34,652 nucleotides of DNA, taken from contig NZ_JARGOQ010000039.1 in assembly GCF_029233945.1 (NCBI RefSeq), forward strand, positions 1-34,652, in the 5' to 3' direction. Origin of the DNA: Sneathiella sp. (GTDB taxonomy: Bacteria > Pseudomonadota > Alphaproteobacteria > Sneathiellales > Sneathiellaceae). Both the position numbers and the translations under genes were made by a program. The notes below the pieces were generated by a model. It was not told the DNA's origin. It did no database searches and saw nothing but the letters and a program-made list of their open reading frames with translations. Positions 9,722 to 18,370 of this stretch are shown here, piece after piece (position 1 is the stretch's first letter; each line of letters opens with the position of its first letter).

Positions 9722-12700
9722 TCACGTAATCATCGAACGGAATTGCTGGTTAGCGAAAACAAGCTTCGAGATATCCAGCGCACCCGCTGATCTCAATTCC
9801 TTTATCAATTCAGCAGAGCGCTTGATTGTTGTCTGGTTATTACCGCGCCAGAAATCGAAAGCCTCGCGACCCTTATGGCCGTTGGCACCCGCAAAGACCG
9901 ATGCGGTGATTGCCCGCTGCTGACCGTATAGATCATCGATGATCGCCGTGACGGCGAGCCGTTCCCAATTGTTGTCCGGTTCAATCGTTTCGGCGGCGCT
10001 GCGCACCCAATCGAGATTAAGCTCCGCACCAACGGCAAAGTATACCTCTCCAACCTCGGTAATCGGTCGGCCGGATGCCTTGCCCGCCTGGATAACATCG
10101 AGAGAGGAGCGAAGCGGTCCAAGCGCCGCGATCCGCCGCGCGAGCGGTTCGGGCACCCCGTCATCGACCAACTGGCTCGCGCGGGAGACAAAGCGATTTT
10201 TACCTTCCTCGCTCAGCAGGGCATCCAGTCCCTTTTCGAGCTTGCGCATATCCGTGGCCAGCCCCTTAACCTCATCGGCGATATTATCCCCTTGGGTCAA
10301 GTGCCGCAGGCACCAGAGCGTCGCACGGCGCGCAAGCTTCTGGATAACGTCAATCATGCGCCCCTGAATATCGGTGCTGACTTTGTTATCAAGCGCCTCA
10401 ATTCCGGACCAGAGCTTCTCAAGATCGAAAACCGCGCAGACGATGGCAAATGCCCGCGCAACATCCTCCGCCTTGCACCCTTGCTCCTCGCGCATTTGAA
10501 AAACGAATGTAGGGCCGCCCCGATTGACCAGCTGATTGACAATAACAGTCGTGATGATTTCCCGGCGCAGACGATGGCCTGCCACGTAAGGGGCATATTT
10601 CTCGCGAAGCGGCGGCGGGAAATACTGCGCCAGCCACGTATCATAATAGGGATCGTCCGGCAGCTTCGTCTCAAGGATATCCTCATAGAGCGTCATCTTC
10701 GCATAGGCGAGAAGAACCGACATCTCCGGTCGTGGAAACCCGATGTTAGCCGCCTGCCGATGAACAATTTCATCGTCGTCCGGCAGGTTTTCAACCGCCC
10801 GGTCCAGCCGGCCCTTTTTCTCCAGGTCGCGCATGAAGAGGACATCATCGGTGAAGTTATCAACGCTCTGCCGTTCGGATGTTGTCAGTGCCTGTGTTTG
10901 CAGGTAGTTGTCCATCAGGACATGAGCGCCGACATCTTCCGTCATATCCACAAGCAGGCGGTCCCGCTGCTTTTCCGTCATTTCCCCGTCATCAAGAACG
11001 GCGCGCAGCAGGATCTTGATATTCACCTCATGGTCAGAGCAGTCAACTCCTGCGGAGTTATCAATGGCGTCCGTATTCAGCCGCCCCCCGTTTAGCGCAT
11101 ATTCGATCCGGCCGAGCTGCGTCACCCCGAGGTTGCCGCCTTCCCCGATGACTTTTGCGCGCACTTCCTTACCGTTGACGCGAATAGCATCATTGGCGCG
11201 ATCGCCCACATCGCCACTGCTTTGATGCGTGGCCTTGATATAGGTGCCGATCCCGCCGAACCACAGCAGATCCACCTTCATCTTCAAAATGGCAACCATC
11301 AACTCATTCGGCGTTGTCGTATCCGCCTTGATATCGAGCAGTTTCTTGATTTCGGGCGTCAGAGAAATGGATTTTGCCTTGCGATCAAAGATGCCGCCGC
11401 CCTTCGAGATCAGCTTGGGATTATAATCCTCCCAAGAAGAGCGGGGCAGGGCGAACATCCGCTCGCGTTCCTTGAAGCTTTTCGCGGTGTCCGGTGTCGG
11501 GTCTATGAAGATGTTGCGATGATCGAAGGCGGCGACAAGCCGGATCTTCTTCGACAGCAGCATGCCATTTCCGAAGACGTCGCCGGACATATCGCCGATA
11601 CCCGCAACATCGAATTCCTGGCTTTGGGTATCGATCCCCATTTCCCGGAAATGACGCTTCACCGATTCCCAGGCGCCGCGGGCGGTAATGCCCATTTTCT
11701 TGTGGTCATACCCGGCCGCGCCGCCAGAGGCAAAGCCATCCCCGAGCCAGAAGCCATAGGAAATGGCCACTTCATTCGCGATATCCGAGAAGGTCGCCGT
11801 TCCCTTGTCCGCCGCAACGACAAGATAGGGATCATCGCCATCATGTCGGACGACATTCTCCGGCGGCACCACGTCACTGCCGACATAGTTATCCGTGATA
11901 TCCAGCAGGCCGGAGATGAAAATCTTGTAGCAGTTGATACCTTCCGCGAGATATTCCTCCCGCGTACCCGTCGTGGGGAGGTTTTTCGGGTAAAACCCGC
12001 CCTTGGACCCGACCGGAACGATAACCGTGTTCTTCACCATCTGGGCCTTCATCAGGCCGAGAACTTCTGTCCTGAAATCTTCTCGCCGGTCCGACCAGCG
12101 CAATCCCCCACGAGCGACCTTGCCGCCACGCAAGTGCACACCTTCCACCCGCGGGCTATAGACGAATATCTCAACGAACGGGCGCGGCAGCGGAAGCTCA
12201 TCCAGCTTCTGACTATCCAGCTTGAACGAATAGTAGGGTTTTCCCTGCTCATCCTGACAGTTCTGAAAGACATTGGTTCGCAATGTATTGACGATCAGAT
12301 TGACGAAACGGCGGAGAATTCTGTCTTCATCAAGGCTGGAAACCTCATCAAGCAAGAGCCAGATCCCCTCGACGATCCGGGCGACATTCTCGTCCCTTTC
12401 GCCTTCCTCTACGGGATCGCAACGGGCGTGAAACAGCTCGATCAAACGGCGGGCAATTTCCGGATTCCCCGACAAGGTATTCATCATATAGGTCTGGCTG
12501 AAGGTGATGCCGGCCTGACGCAGATATTTCGCATAGGCGCGCAGTACGACAACACTCGACCAGTCGAGCCCGGCGCGCATCACCAAACGGTTAAATCCGT
12601 CATTCTCCATATTGCCGGTCCAGACGCGGCGGAAGGTTTCCTCAAACTTCGCTTTCAAATCATGCAGGTCTAGCGCGTAGCCGCCGGGTTCGATCAGTTC

Positions 12701-14557
12701 AAAATCATGAATCCAGACCTTGCCTTGAAGGTCATCCGAGGCAACGAGATAAGGATTCTCGGAAAGAACCTTGAGCCCCATATTCTCGAGCATGGGCAGG
12801 CAGTCGGAAAGCGTCAGCGGCGTCTCCCGGCTATAGACCTTGAACCGGACCTTGTTTTCCGGATCCTCGACCCAGCGATAGAGATTGAGGCCAAGTTCCT
12901 GAGACTTGAGAACCGCGTCAACCTTCTCAATGTCATAAAGAGCCAGATCTGCATTGAAGCGTTCCTTATAGCCGGCGGGGAAGGCATTGCCATAGCGCGT
13001 GCGAAGACGCAGGCCCTTTTCCTCACCCCATTTTTCAAGCAGCACGTCCATAAGGTCATCGGCCCAGTCGCGGGATGCCTCAATCAGGCGGCGCTCCAGA
13101 TCCTCTTCATCGACGACGGGCTTATGCTTGCTTTTGAGTGAAATAATATAGTGAATTCGCGCAAGGACATCATCGCCTACAAGGGCGTAATGGGACGACA
13201 GAGAGCCATTATGCTCTTCGGCCAGCAGCTCACCGAATTTCCGGCGAAGATCTGTATTAAATTTTTCCCGTGGAATATAAACGATGACCGAGACAAAGCG
13301 CTCAAACCGGTCCCGCCGCAACAGGACGCCGATACGCGGCCGTTCCTGCAACGACATGATCCGGGTTGCATTTTCATACAGGTCCTCAACCGAAATCTGG
13401 AAAAGTTCATCGCGCGGATAGCTCTCCAGGATATGGGTGAAGGCCTTCTCATCATGGCTATTTTTCTGGAAACCGGCCACTTCCAATGTCTGGTTTACCT
13501 TGCGCCGCAGATAGGGAATATCGCGCGGTATTCGGTTATAGGCCGCTGAGGTGAACAGCCCCGTAAAACGATGCTCCCCAATAACTTCGCCCTTGTCATT
13601 GAACTTTTTCACGCCCACATAATCAAGATGAACGGCGCGATGAACGGTGGAGCGGACATTAGCCTTGGTGACAATGATCAGTTCACGGCGGCGGAGAAAA
13701 TCTTTCACCTCCGGCGACATCTCGGTCCCGCCAGTCATGATCCGGCGTGTCTGGTCGCGCAGAATCCCCAGGCCCGAGCCTTCAACCAGTTTCCATTTAT
13801 CCGATCGGCCCTTGCCTTCTTCAGCAAACTCAAATTCCCGGTACCCCAGGAATGTAAAATGATTGTCTGACATCCACTGCAGCAGGGCCAGCGCCTCATC
13901 AATTTCCTCTTTATCCAGCGGCGGCGGGTTCTTCTTCAGATTTGCGCTGATCGCATCAACATGGGCGAGGATCGGCTTCCAGTCGTCAACCGAAACGCGG
14001 ACATCGTTCAGGGTTTCCTGAAGACTTTTCTCGATCTCCAGCAGCACTTTCGGATCAGACTGCTCGTCAATCTCGAAATGCATGATGCTTTCGCGAATGG
14101 CTTTTTGCTTGCCCTTCGGCTCACCTGCATAGGTCTGAAGACGGTTGCCGGCCGCGTCGCGGTCCACATAGACAACCGGGTGGATAACCTGGTGAACGGT
14201 GAGACCACGGCGGTTTAGCGCCGCCGTCACGCTGTCGACCAGAAAGGGCATATCGTCATTGACGATTTCAATGACCGAATGGGTCGTCCTCCATCCATGT
14301 TCCTCAAGATCGGGAGTAAAGACCCGAAGCTTTGCTATTCCCGGTGTTCTTAGCGAGCCAAATTTATACAGTGAGACGGCCGAGCCATAGAGATGTTCCG
14401 GCGAGATCTCAAGAAGGTCTTCCGGCGCCGGGCGCTCGTAAAAAAGGCGTACGAAATTTACCGCATCAGCCGCTGTCTTCTTATCCAGCCGACTTTCAAC
14501 TATCGCGAGAATTTTATCGATATGCTCTAGCTTGAGATCTTGCGCCTTTGCGACCAT
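9722..14557 (-). CDS. gdhB: NAD-specific glutamate dehydrogenase, large (L_180) type
   Basis: Oxidatively deaminates L-glutamate to 2-oxoglutarate and ammonium with NAD+, a catabolic enzyme of the ~180-kDa class. The 1611-residue product has the normal family length. Its long N-terminal regulatory region with ACT-like segments (about 1-700) includes GWRTTHSVIEIVNDDMPFLVDS. The catalytic core lies around 780-1230. It is recognisable by GGLRWSDRREDFRTEV (about 815-830), MVKNTVIVPVGSKGGF (about 837-852), GIGDMSGDVFGNGMLLS (about 985-1000) and WFGGIGTYIK (near 1104). A helical C-terminal domain completes it. The upstream A/T-rich 397-base region probably holds the promoter; GGGA eight bases before the ATG is a modest ribosome site. 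Large open frames on the opposite strand here are shadows. Confidence 0.97.
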   Translation of the reverse strand: MVAKAQDLKLEHIDKILAIVESRLDKKTAADAVNFVRLFYERPAPEDLLEISPEHLYGSAVSLYKFGSLRTPGIAKLRVFTPDLEEHGWRTTHSVIEIVNDDMPFLVDSVTAALNRRGLTVHQVIHPVVYVDRDAAGNRLQTYAGEPKGKQKAIRESIMHFEIDEQSDPKVLLEIEKSLQETLNDVRVSVDDWKPILAHVDAISANLKKNPPPLDKEEIDEALALLQWMSDNHFTFLGYREFEFAEEGKGRSDKWKLVEGSGLGILRDQTRRIMTGGTEMSPEVKDFLRRRELIIVTKANVRSTVHRAVHLDYVGVKKFNDKGEVIGEHRFTGLFTSAAYNRIPRDIPYLRRKVNQTLEVAGFQKNSHDEKAFTHILESYPRDELFQISVEDLYENATRIMSLQERPRIGVLLRRDRFERFVSVIVYIPREKFNTDLRRKFGELLAEEHNGSLSSHYALVGDDVLARIHYIISLKSKHKPVVDEEDLERRLIEASRDWADDLMDVLLEKWGEEKGLRLRTRYGNAFPAGYKERFNADLALYDIEKVDAVLKSQELGLNLYRWVEDPENKVRFKVYSRETPLTLSDCLPMLENMGLKVLSENPYLVASDDLQGKVWIHDFELIEPGGYALDLHDLKAKFEETFRRVWTGNMENDGFNRLVMRAGLDWSSVVVLRAYAKYLRQAGITFSQTYMMNTLSGNPEIARRLIELFHARCDPVEEGERDENVARIVEGIWLLLDEVSSLDEDRILRRFVNLIVNTLRTNVFQNCQDEQGKPYYSFKLDSQKLDELPLPRPFVEIFVYSPRVEGVHLRGGKVARGGLRWSDRREDFRTEVLGLMKAQMVKNTVIVPVGSKGGFYPKNLPTTGTREEYLAEGINCYKIFISGLLDITDNYVGSDVVPPENVVRHDGDDPYLVVAADKGTATFSDIANEVAISYGFWLGDGFASGGAAGYDHKKMGITARGAWESVKRHFREMGIDTQSQEFDVAGIGDMSGDVFGNGMLLSKKIRLVAAFDHRNIFIDPTPDTAKSFKERERMFALPRSSWEDYNPKLISKGGGIFDRKAKSISLTPEIKKLLDIKADTTTPNELMVAILKMKVDLLWFGGIGTYIKATHQSSGDVGDRANDAIRVNGKEVRAKVIGEGGNLGVTQLGRIEYALNGGRLNTDAIDNSAGVDCSDHEVNIKILLRAVLDDGEMTEKQRDRLLVDMTEDVGAHVLMDNYLQTQALTTSERQSVDNFTDDVLFMRDLEKKGRLDRAVENLPDDDEIVHRQAANIGFPRPEMSVLLAYAKMTLYEDILETKLPDDPYYDTWLAQYFPPPLREKYAPYVAGHRLRREIITTVIVNQLVNRGGPTFVFQMREEQGCKAEDVARAFAIVCAVFDLEKLWSGIEALDNKVSTDIQGRMIDVIQKLARRATLWCLRHLTQGDNIADEVKGLATDMRKLEKGLDALLSEEGKNRFVSRASQLVDDGVPEPLARRIAALGPLRSSLDVIQAGKASGRPITEVGEVYFAVGAELNLDWVRSAAETIEPDNNWERLAVTAIIDDLYGQQRAITASVFAGANGHKGREAFDFWRGNNQTTIKRSAELIKELRSAGALDISKLVFANQQFRSMIT

Positions 14558-14954
14558 TTTCTGAATCCCACTTCTTCAGATTTTGTAGTTATCTTTACCA
14601 AGACTGATAATATATGATTAAATTATCGATTAAGAGTTAATTTGCAAAGAATTATAGTAAATAAAAATTCGTCATTTTTTCAAAGTGTTATTTGGGTGAT
14701 GTCATAAAATTTACTTATTTAGATCGACGGCTGGCGGATTAGCGGAACAATGACCGGCTCATGAGGTTTTCGTATGTGGGTATCACGCTGGCCATAGCCT
14801 GTCAGTAAGTACCCGCCCTTACATTAGAGAATTATTCTGTAAAAATAACGAACGTTTGCTTAATGAATTTTGCCCTTAAACCGCAAAGAAGATATCGCTA
14901 TGGCATCCGCCGGACGGTTCTGCTTTTGGGCCGAGGTAAAGCGCGGTCAGTCGG
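14558..14954. other. Non-coding A/T-rich gap upstream of NAD-GDH
   Basis: 397 bases between the leftward NAD-GDH start and the leftward GH-like stop, so it should hold the NAD-GDH promoter and the 3' end of the GH operon. The part next to NAD-GDH (14,580-14,720) is markedly A/T-rich; the part near the GH stop is more G/C-rich. AGAAT-T-ATTCT at 14,828-14,838 is a short dyad. No good terminator hairpin, RNA gene or convincing small gene was found. Confidence 0.5.
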
Positions 14955-16151
14955 CTAACCGCAGCCCGCCGCACTTTTTTTTATTTTATAAAGATGGGTT
15001 GCGTAGGGGCCGAAATTATCCCGGAAGCTACTCCCGTCATTAGAGATCGCACGCGTCTCATCAAGCACCTCAACATGATCCGCATTGATGCCCCCCGGAA
15101 GGCCGAATTCCACCTCGGTCGAAAACTTACTGAGCGAGCCCGCAAACACATAGAGATGGCAGTCATCCTGCTTCACCAGCGCGGACACATTATTATAGGA
15201 GCTTGTGACGGGCTCAATCGAGATGGCCCCCTGGATGCTTTCGCTTTTCAGAACGCCCGCCAGACTTTGCAAGCGCTGATTAACCCCCGTAATGGCATCG
15301 CGAAGGGACACATTGTCGAACAGAGAGGCTTCCACAAACCCGGGTCTGAACTGATGCACGAAATAGATGATGCCTTCCGCGCCGTGAATAATGCTGAGCC
15401 AGACTAAATTCCGAACCTGATCCCCGGTTGGCAAGATATCGGCATTTGACACCCGGCTTGCCTCGATAACGCTCCAGACCGGCTTTTCGTTCCCCGACCA
15501 GCCGATCAGCCGATCAACGCCGCGGGCAACATAATCGAGACGACCACGAATGCCACCATCATTATGGGTGATCGGATAAATATCGAAGGAAAGAATATCC
15601 GCTGCCCTGACATAGCCCTCATAATCCTCCGGATGGTTGGTGCGTGTGCCGCGCCCATGCCATTGATCCCATGCCACTCCCTGTCCGAGATTGAGAAGGA
15701 TTGGCCTTTTTTGATCACGCGCCTTCATTTCCCGATAAAGCTGCAACAGGACATCGGCGGAAACCGGAGGGCCAAATCCGCCGCCCGCCTGCGCCTGCGC
15801 GTTGTCTGGCTCATCCGGCATCATCCAGCCGGCAATAATATCGCGGTATTTATTCTGCAGCGCGAGGTCGTTCTGGGGCGCGAAAACCGGCATTTGCGCC
15901 GCCTGTAGCTGGCGGAGCTGTCTCTCTGTCGGACCGTCCCAGAGTCCTGCGTAAAAATTTATTCCGATTTCCTTGTAGCGGTCGGCATTTTTTGGATCCT
16001 GCAACCAGACCCCGACCGGAAATATATCCGGTTGGTCCAGAAACCCGGCAGGAGAGGTGATACTCTGTTGTGCAAACGCTTTATACGGAGGAAAGAAGGC
16101 AAAGGAAGAAAGAAGGGCTAGTAACAAAAAAAGACGAGGCCACTCTCTCAT
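14955..16151 (-). CDS. Secreted glycoside-hydrolase-like (TIM-barrel) protein
   Basis: A 398-residue exported protein. A signal peptide is clear: hydrophobic residues 7-20, then AFA before Gln28. The mature part reads like a clan GH-A (beta/alpha)8 barrel. FPVGVWLQDPKNADRYKEIG and INFYAGLW resemble strands 1-2, IAGWMMPDEPDN (Glu114) sits where the strand-4 acid/base usually lies, ILSFDIYPI marks strand 6, and KPVWSVIEAS (Glu230) resembles a strand-7 nucleophile segment. A short C-terminal beta-rich domain follows (about 310-390). I could not assign a GH family; catalysis is inferred only from the placement of the two Glu. AAGGA lies six bases before the start, which overlaps the phosphatase stop by four bases (ATGA), so the two are translationally coupled. 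Confidence 0.72.
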   Translation of the reverse strand: MREWPRLFLLLALLSSFAFFPPYKAFAQQSITSPAGFLDQPDIFPVGVWLQDPKNADRYKEIGINFYAGLWDGPTERQLRQLQAAQMPVFAPQNDLALQNKYRDIIAGWMMPDEPDNAQAQAGGGFGPPVSADVLLQLYREMKARDQKRPILLNLGQGVAWDQWHGRGTRTNHPEDYEGYVRAADILSFDIYPITHNDGGIRGRLDYVARGVDRLIGWSGNEKPVWSVIEASRVSNADILPTGDQVRNLVWLSIIHGAEGIIYFVHQFRPGFVEASLFDNVSLRDAITGVNQRLQSLAGVLKSESIQGAISIEPVTSSYNNVSALVKQDDCHLYVFAGSLSKFSTEVEFGLPGGINADHVEVLDETRAISNDGSSFRDNFGPYATHLYKIKKSAAGCG

Positions 16152-16945
16152 AGGATTTCCTTGGATTCCCCTTCGAGAACGAGGCAGGTCAATATGTTCG
16201 AGTAAAAGGCCCCCGTATCGATGCCGATACGGTTGTCCTTAAATTCCGGCTCCGGAATGATGCTGTGCCCATGCACGATGACCTTGTCAAAAAGTCCCGT
16301 ATGCTCCAGGAAATCGTCACGAATCCAGAGAAGATCATGCTCTTTCTGATCGTCAACAGGCCGACCCGGCTCAATCCCGGCGTGAACGAAAAAGTAATCG
16401 CCCATCACATGGCTCGCCCCGAGCGAACTGATAAACTGCAAATGGGAATCAGGAAGGTTCTTTTTGAGCTTCTTCCCCGCCTCCCTGATTTTTTCTTCCG
16501 TCAGTTCCGCAAGCACCAGATCGATGCCGTAACTTCTGAGCGTTGCATCGCCTCCGTAATGGAGCCAGCGCTTGCCCTTCATCGGGTCCTGTAGAAAGGA
16601 CATCATCGCCGCCTCGTGATTTCCTTTCAGCGTGATGACGTTCATCTCGGTTTGCTTAAGTTCAAGCAGCAGATCGATGACAGCCGAGCTGTCAGGCCCG
16701 CGATCCACATAGTCGCCGAGAAAAATAAGATGCGCCTGTGCATCTTCTCGCCGCGCCCGGTCCATAGCAATCTGCTCCAGCAGGGGGGTGAGCAGATCCT
16801 TGCGGCCATGAATATCGCCAATCACATAGGCCCGCTGGCCTTCCGGCATTCTTGCCGCCGTAACTGAGACCGATGACGGCGGCGCAGTTTCGCTCTCTTC
16901 CGTCGGACGTCTGGAGATAAACTTGTTAAGCCTGGCTAAAGGCAT
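16148..16945 (-). CDS. PP1/ApaH-type metallophosphatase
   Basis: A 265-residue calcineurin-like phosphoesterase of the serine/threonine phosphatase 1 (PrpA/PrpB) type. All metal and phosphate motifs are present and correctly ordered: GDIHG (43-47), GDYVDRG (77-83), GNHE (108-111), VHAG (187-190) and HGH (225-227). These bind a dinuclear metal centre. The substrate may be a phosphoprotein, a dinucleotide or another phosphoester; sequence alone cannot decide. The first ~35 residues are an extra polar extension without a signal peptide, so the enzyme is probably cytosolic. GAAGGA four bases before the ATG supports the start. It is the first gene of a two-gene unit with the secreted GH-like protein. 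Confidence 0.9.
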   Translation of the reverse strand: MPLARLNKFISRRPTEESETAPPSSVSVTAARMPEGQRAYVIGDIHGRKDLLTPLLEQIAMDRARREDAQAHLIFLGDYVDRGPDSSAVIDLLLELKQTEMNVITLKGNHEAAMMSFLQDPMKGKRWLHYGGDATLRSYGIDLVLAELTEEKIREAGKKLKKNLPDSHLQFISSLGASHVMGDYFFVHAGIEPGRPVDDQKEHDLLWIRDDFLEHTGLFDKVIVHGHSIIPEPEFKDNRIGIDTGAFYSNILTCLVLEGESKEIL

Positions 16946-17056
16946 TCAATCCTTCTTTCAGTTTGCAGCGGCGAGAATTATCATTTTCATCAATTTCCAA
17001 CCCCCAAGGCTAGCGCCTTCAATTACGGAATACCACTTACAAGAACGTGAACAGCC

Positions 17057-17087
17057 AAAAAAAAGTGGCGGTCTTTTGACCACCACT
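17057..17087 (-). terminator. Rho-independent terminator after the CTERM gene
   Basis: On the leftward strand a ten-base-pair stem (AGTGGTGGTC / GACCGCCACT, with one G-U pair) closes an AAAA loop and is followed directly by a run of eight T. It lies about 100 bases past the stop of the small CTERM protein and before the phosphatase, separating the two transcripts. Confidence 0.88.
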
Positions 17088-17187
17088 CTATATAGGTACT
17101 GAAATGCTACTTTTGAAGCGCTGCCCGTGAAAGCCTTGCTTCACTTTGAAAATTTACTTTGTAAAATTCCGTCTGTATCGAAATTCT

Positions 17188-17538
17188 CTATTCCCAGTTC
17201 GAGTTTTCCGCCTTGCGGCGCCGGCCGAGCCAAAAGATCGCGCCCAACGCCCCGCCAAACAGCAATAGAGCAGGCGAGAGGGGAACCGAATTCATAAGCC
17301 CACCGCTTGCGGAACTCTCGGCAATATCTCTGGCCGGTTTATTCTGGACAAGAGCAAATGCCGAAGCCTGATGCGTGGCAACCACGTCCGTCTCGATAGG
17401 CCGGTTAACGTTGGTGACACCCGCGACAGCCTTGTCAGCCGCATTTCCGTCAAGCGCGAGCGGCGCCCCGGCGGCAACAGATACATATGCAAACAGCACG
17501 GTCAGCATTGTCACGGCAACTTTACAAAAAACCACCAT
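17188..17538 (-). CDS. Small VPLPA/PEP-CTERM-like exosortase substrate
   Basis: A 116-residue exported protein of unknown function. It has an N-terminal signal peptide (Lys6, hydrophobic 7-22, AGA near 23-25). The C-terminus has the tripartite exosortase sorting form: VPLSP (85-89), a hydrophobic segment LLLFGGALGAIFWLG (91-105) and the basic cluster RRRK (106-109). VPLSP resembles the VPLPA-CTERM variant common in marine alphaproteobacteria. The mature part is only ~60 residues, Ala/Val-rich and polar. The tail extends seven residues past the basic cluster, a little long for the class. GGGAG precedes the ATG by four bases. It forms its own unit between a dyad-containing upstream region and a strong terminator. 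An exosortase should process it; none is encoded in the window. Confidence 0.78.
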   Translation of the reverse strand: MVVFCKVAVTMLTVLFAYVSVAAGAPLALDGNAADKAVAGVTNVNRPIETDVVATHQASAFALVQNKPARDIAESSASGGLMNSVPLSPALLLFGGALGAIFWLGRRRKAENSNWE

Positions 17539-17630
17539 CTCACTCCCGGTTACGGTGCCGGGTCAATCTCCACCGGCGAATAGGACACTTCCAATTGCCT
17601 CCATGAATATGATGACACGCAAGTTCTCGC

Positions 17631-17648
17631 ATCCCTCATATGGGGGAT
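17631..17648. promoter_or_regulatory. 18-bp dyad upstream of the CTERM gene (operator candidate)
   Basis: ATCCCTCATATGGGGGAT is palindromic except for one T/G pair (ATCCC-T-CATATG-G-GGGAT). It sits about 93-110 bases upstream of the CTERM start, a plausible position for an activator or repressor site. No regulator gene is adjacent. Confidence 0.45.
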
Positions 17649-18014
17649 AGATTGAAAAAAAGCGGCTCCCGACGGAAAAAGCGTCCTTCTCCCAGAATGA
17701 TAACGGCAAAAAAATTTCAGTTTTTCCCACGAAATGGGGCAGAAGCGTCATAAAACATGACCCGGTTAATACCAGTAGTGTTCGCCCATATTCCGTCGCA
17801 TAAACCGTAAATAAAATTATGTTTGAAGCCCCACTATATATTCAGAAAACAACATCAAGAAGTGGAGTAATAATCCGCCAGTTTAAAAAGCTAATTTGAT
17901 TCAACTTATTTGTAAAAATACTCTCTTAAAAATGAAAATATCTTAATATTAACAAAAAATTTACCAATAATTACATTATAATAAATAAAAAAATCATTTT
18001 TCAAGAAAAAATAT

Positions 18015-18028
18015 TTTTATTAATAAAA
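18015..18028. repeat. A/T palindrome
   Basis: TTTTATTAATAAAA is a perfect 14-base palindrome about 340 bases upstream of the beta-helix gene. In DNA this A/T-rich it may be chance; it could also be a bending or binding site. Confidence 0.3.
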
Positions 18029-18370
18029 GGTTTACAAAAAAATTGCCCCAAAATACCCCTTGAGGTGCCATATTCTGGCCTTATTCATAGAGATACTGGC
18101 ATAATCGTAGATTTTTTGGATGATTTCGACTTCGCAAGATTGCTGATAATTTCAAGAAGAAGAAAATTTTAAATATTTATGAACTTTTTATTAATATTGG
18201 GCAGAAGGCCTGAGTAAAGATTAAGAAATTAATTTCATGTTAATAAATATACTGTCTATTGGACGCACTGTAAAAATGGCTGATGTATTAATGGGTTATA
18301 GTAAAAGTGCTGCTAATTTTCAGATTTAATTAATTCCGGACTATTCTGGTAAAGAGCGAGCAAAATTAAA

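Larger units (their letters stand above)
17539..18370. other. 832-base divergent, strongly A/T-rich intergenic region
   Basis: Lies between the leftward CTERM gene and the rightward beta-helix gene and must hold promoters for both. Composition is extreme: 17,941-18,000 has only six G/C in 60 bases. It contains the 18-bp dyad at 17,631-17,648, GTCAT-aaaac-ATGAC at 17,747-17,761 and the 14-base palindrome at 18,015-18,028. The only open frame on the track side (17,563-17,751, leftward) has no family features. No RNA gene was recognised. Confidence 0.6.

Noticed and set aside
11222..12673. 483-codon rightward open frame inside NAD-GDH
   Set aside because: It is antisense to the strongly conserved catalytic core of NAD-GDH, has no recognisable domain and reflects the codon bias of the real gene.
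14862..14957. 31-codon rightward frame in the gap before the GH-like stop (starts MNFALKPQRRYRYG)
   Set aside because: No ribosome site or conserved feature; too short to separate from chance.
17563..17751. 62-codon leftward open frame upstream of the CTERM gene
   Set aside because: No signal, no known motif, and it overlaps the dyad and probable promoter region; more likely non-coding.
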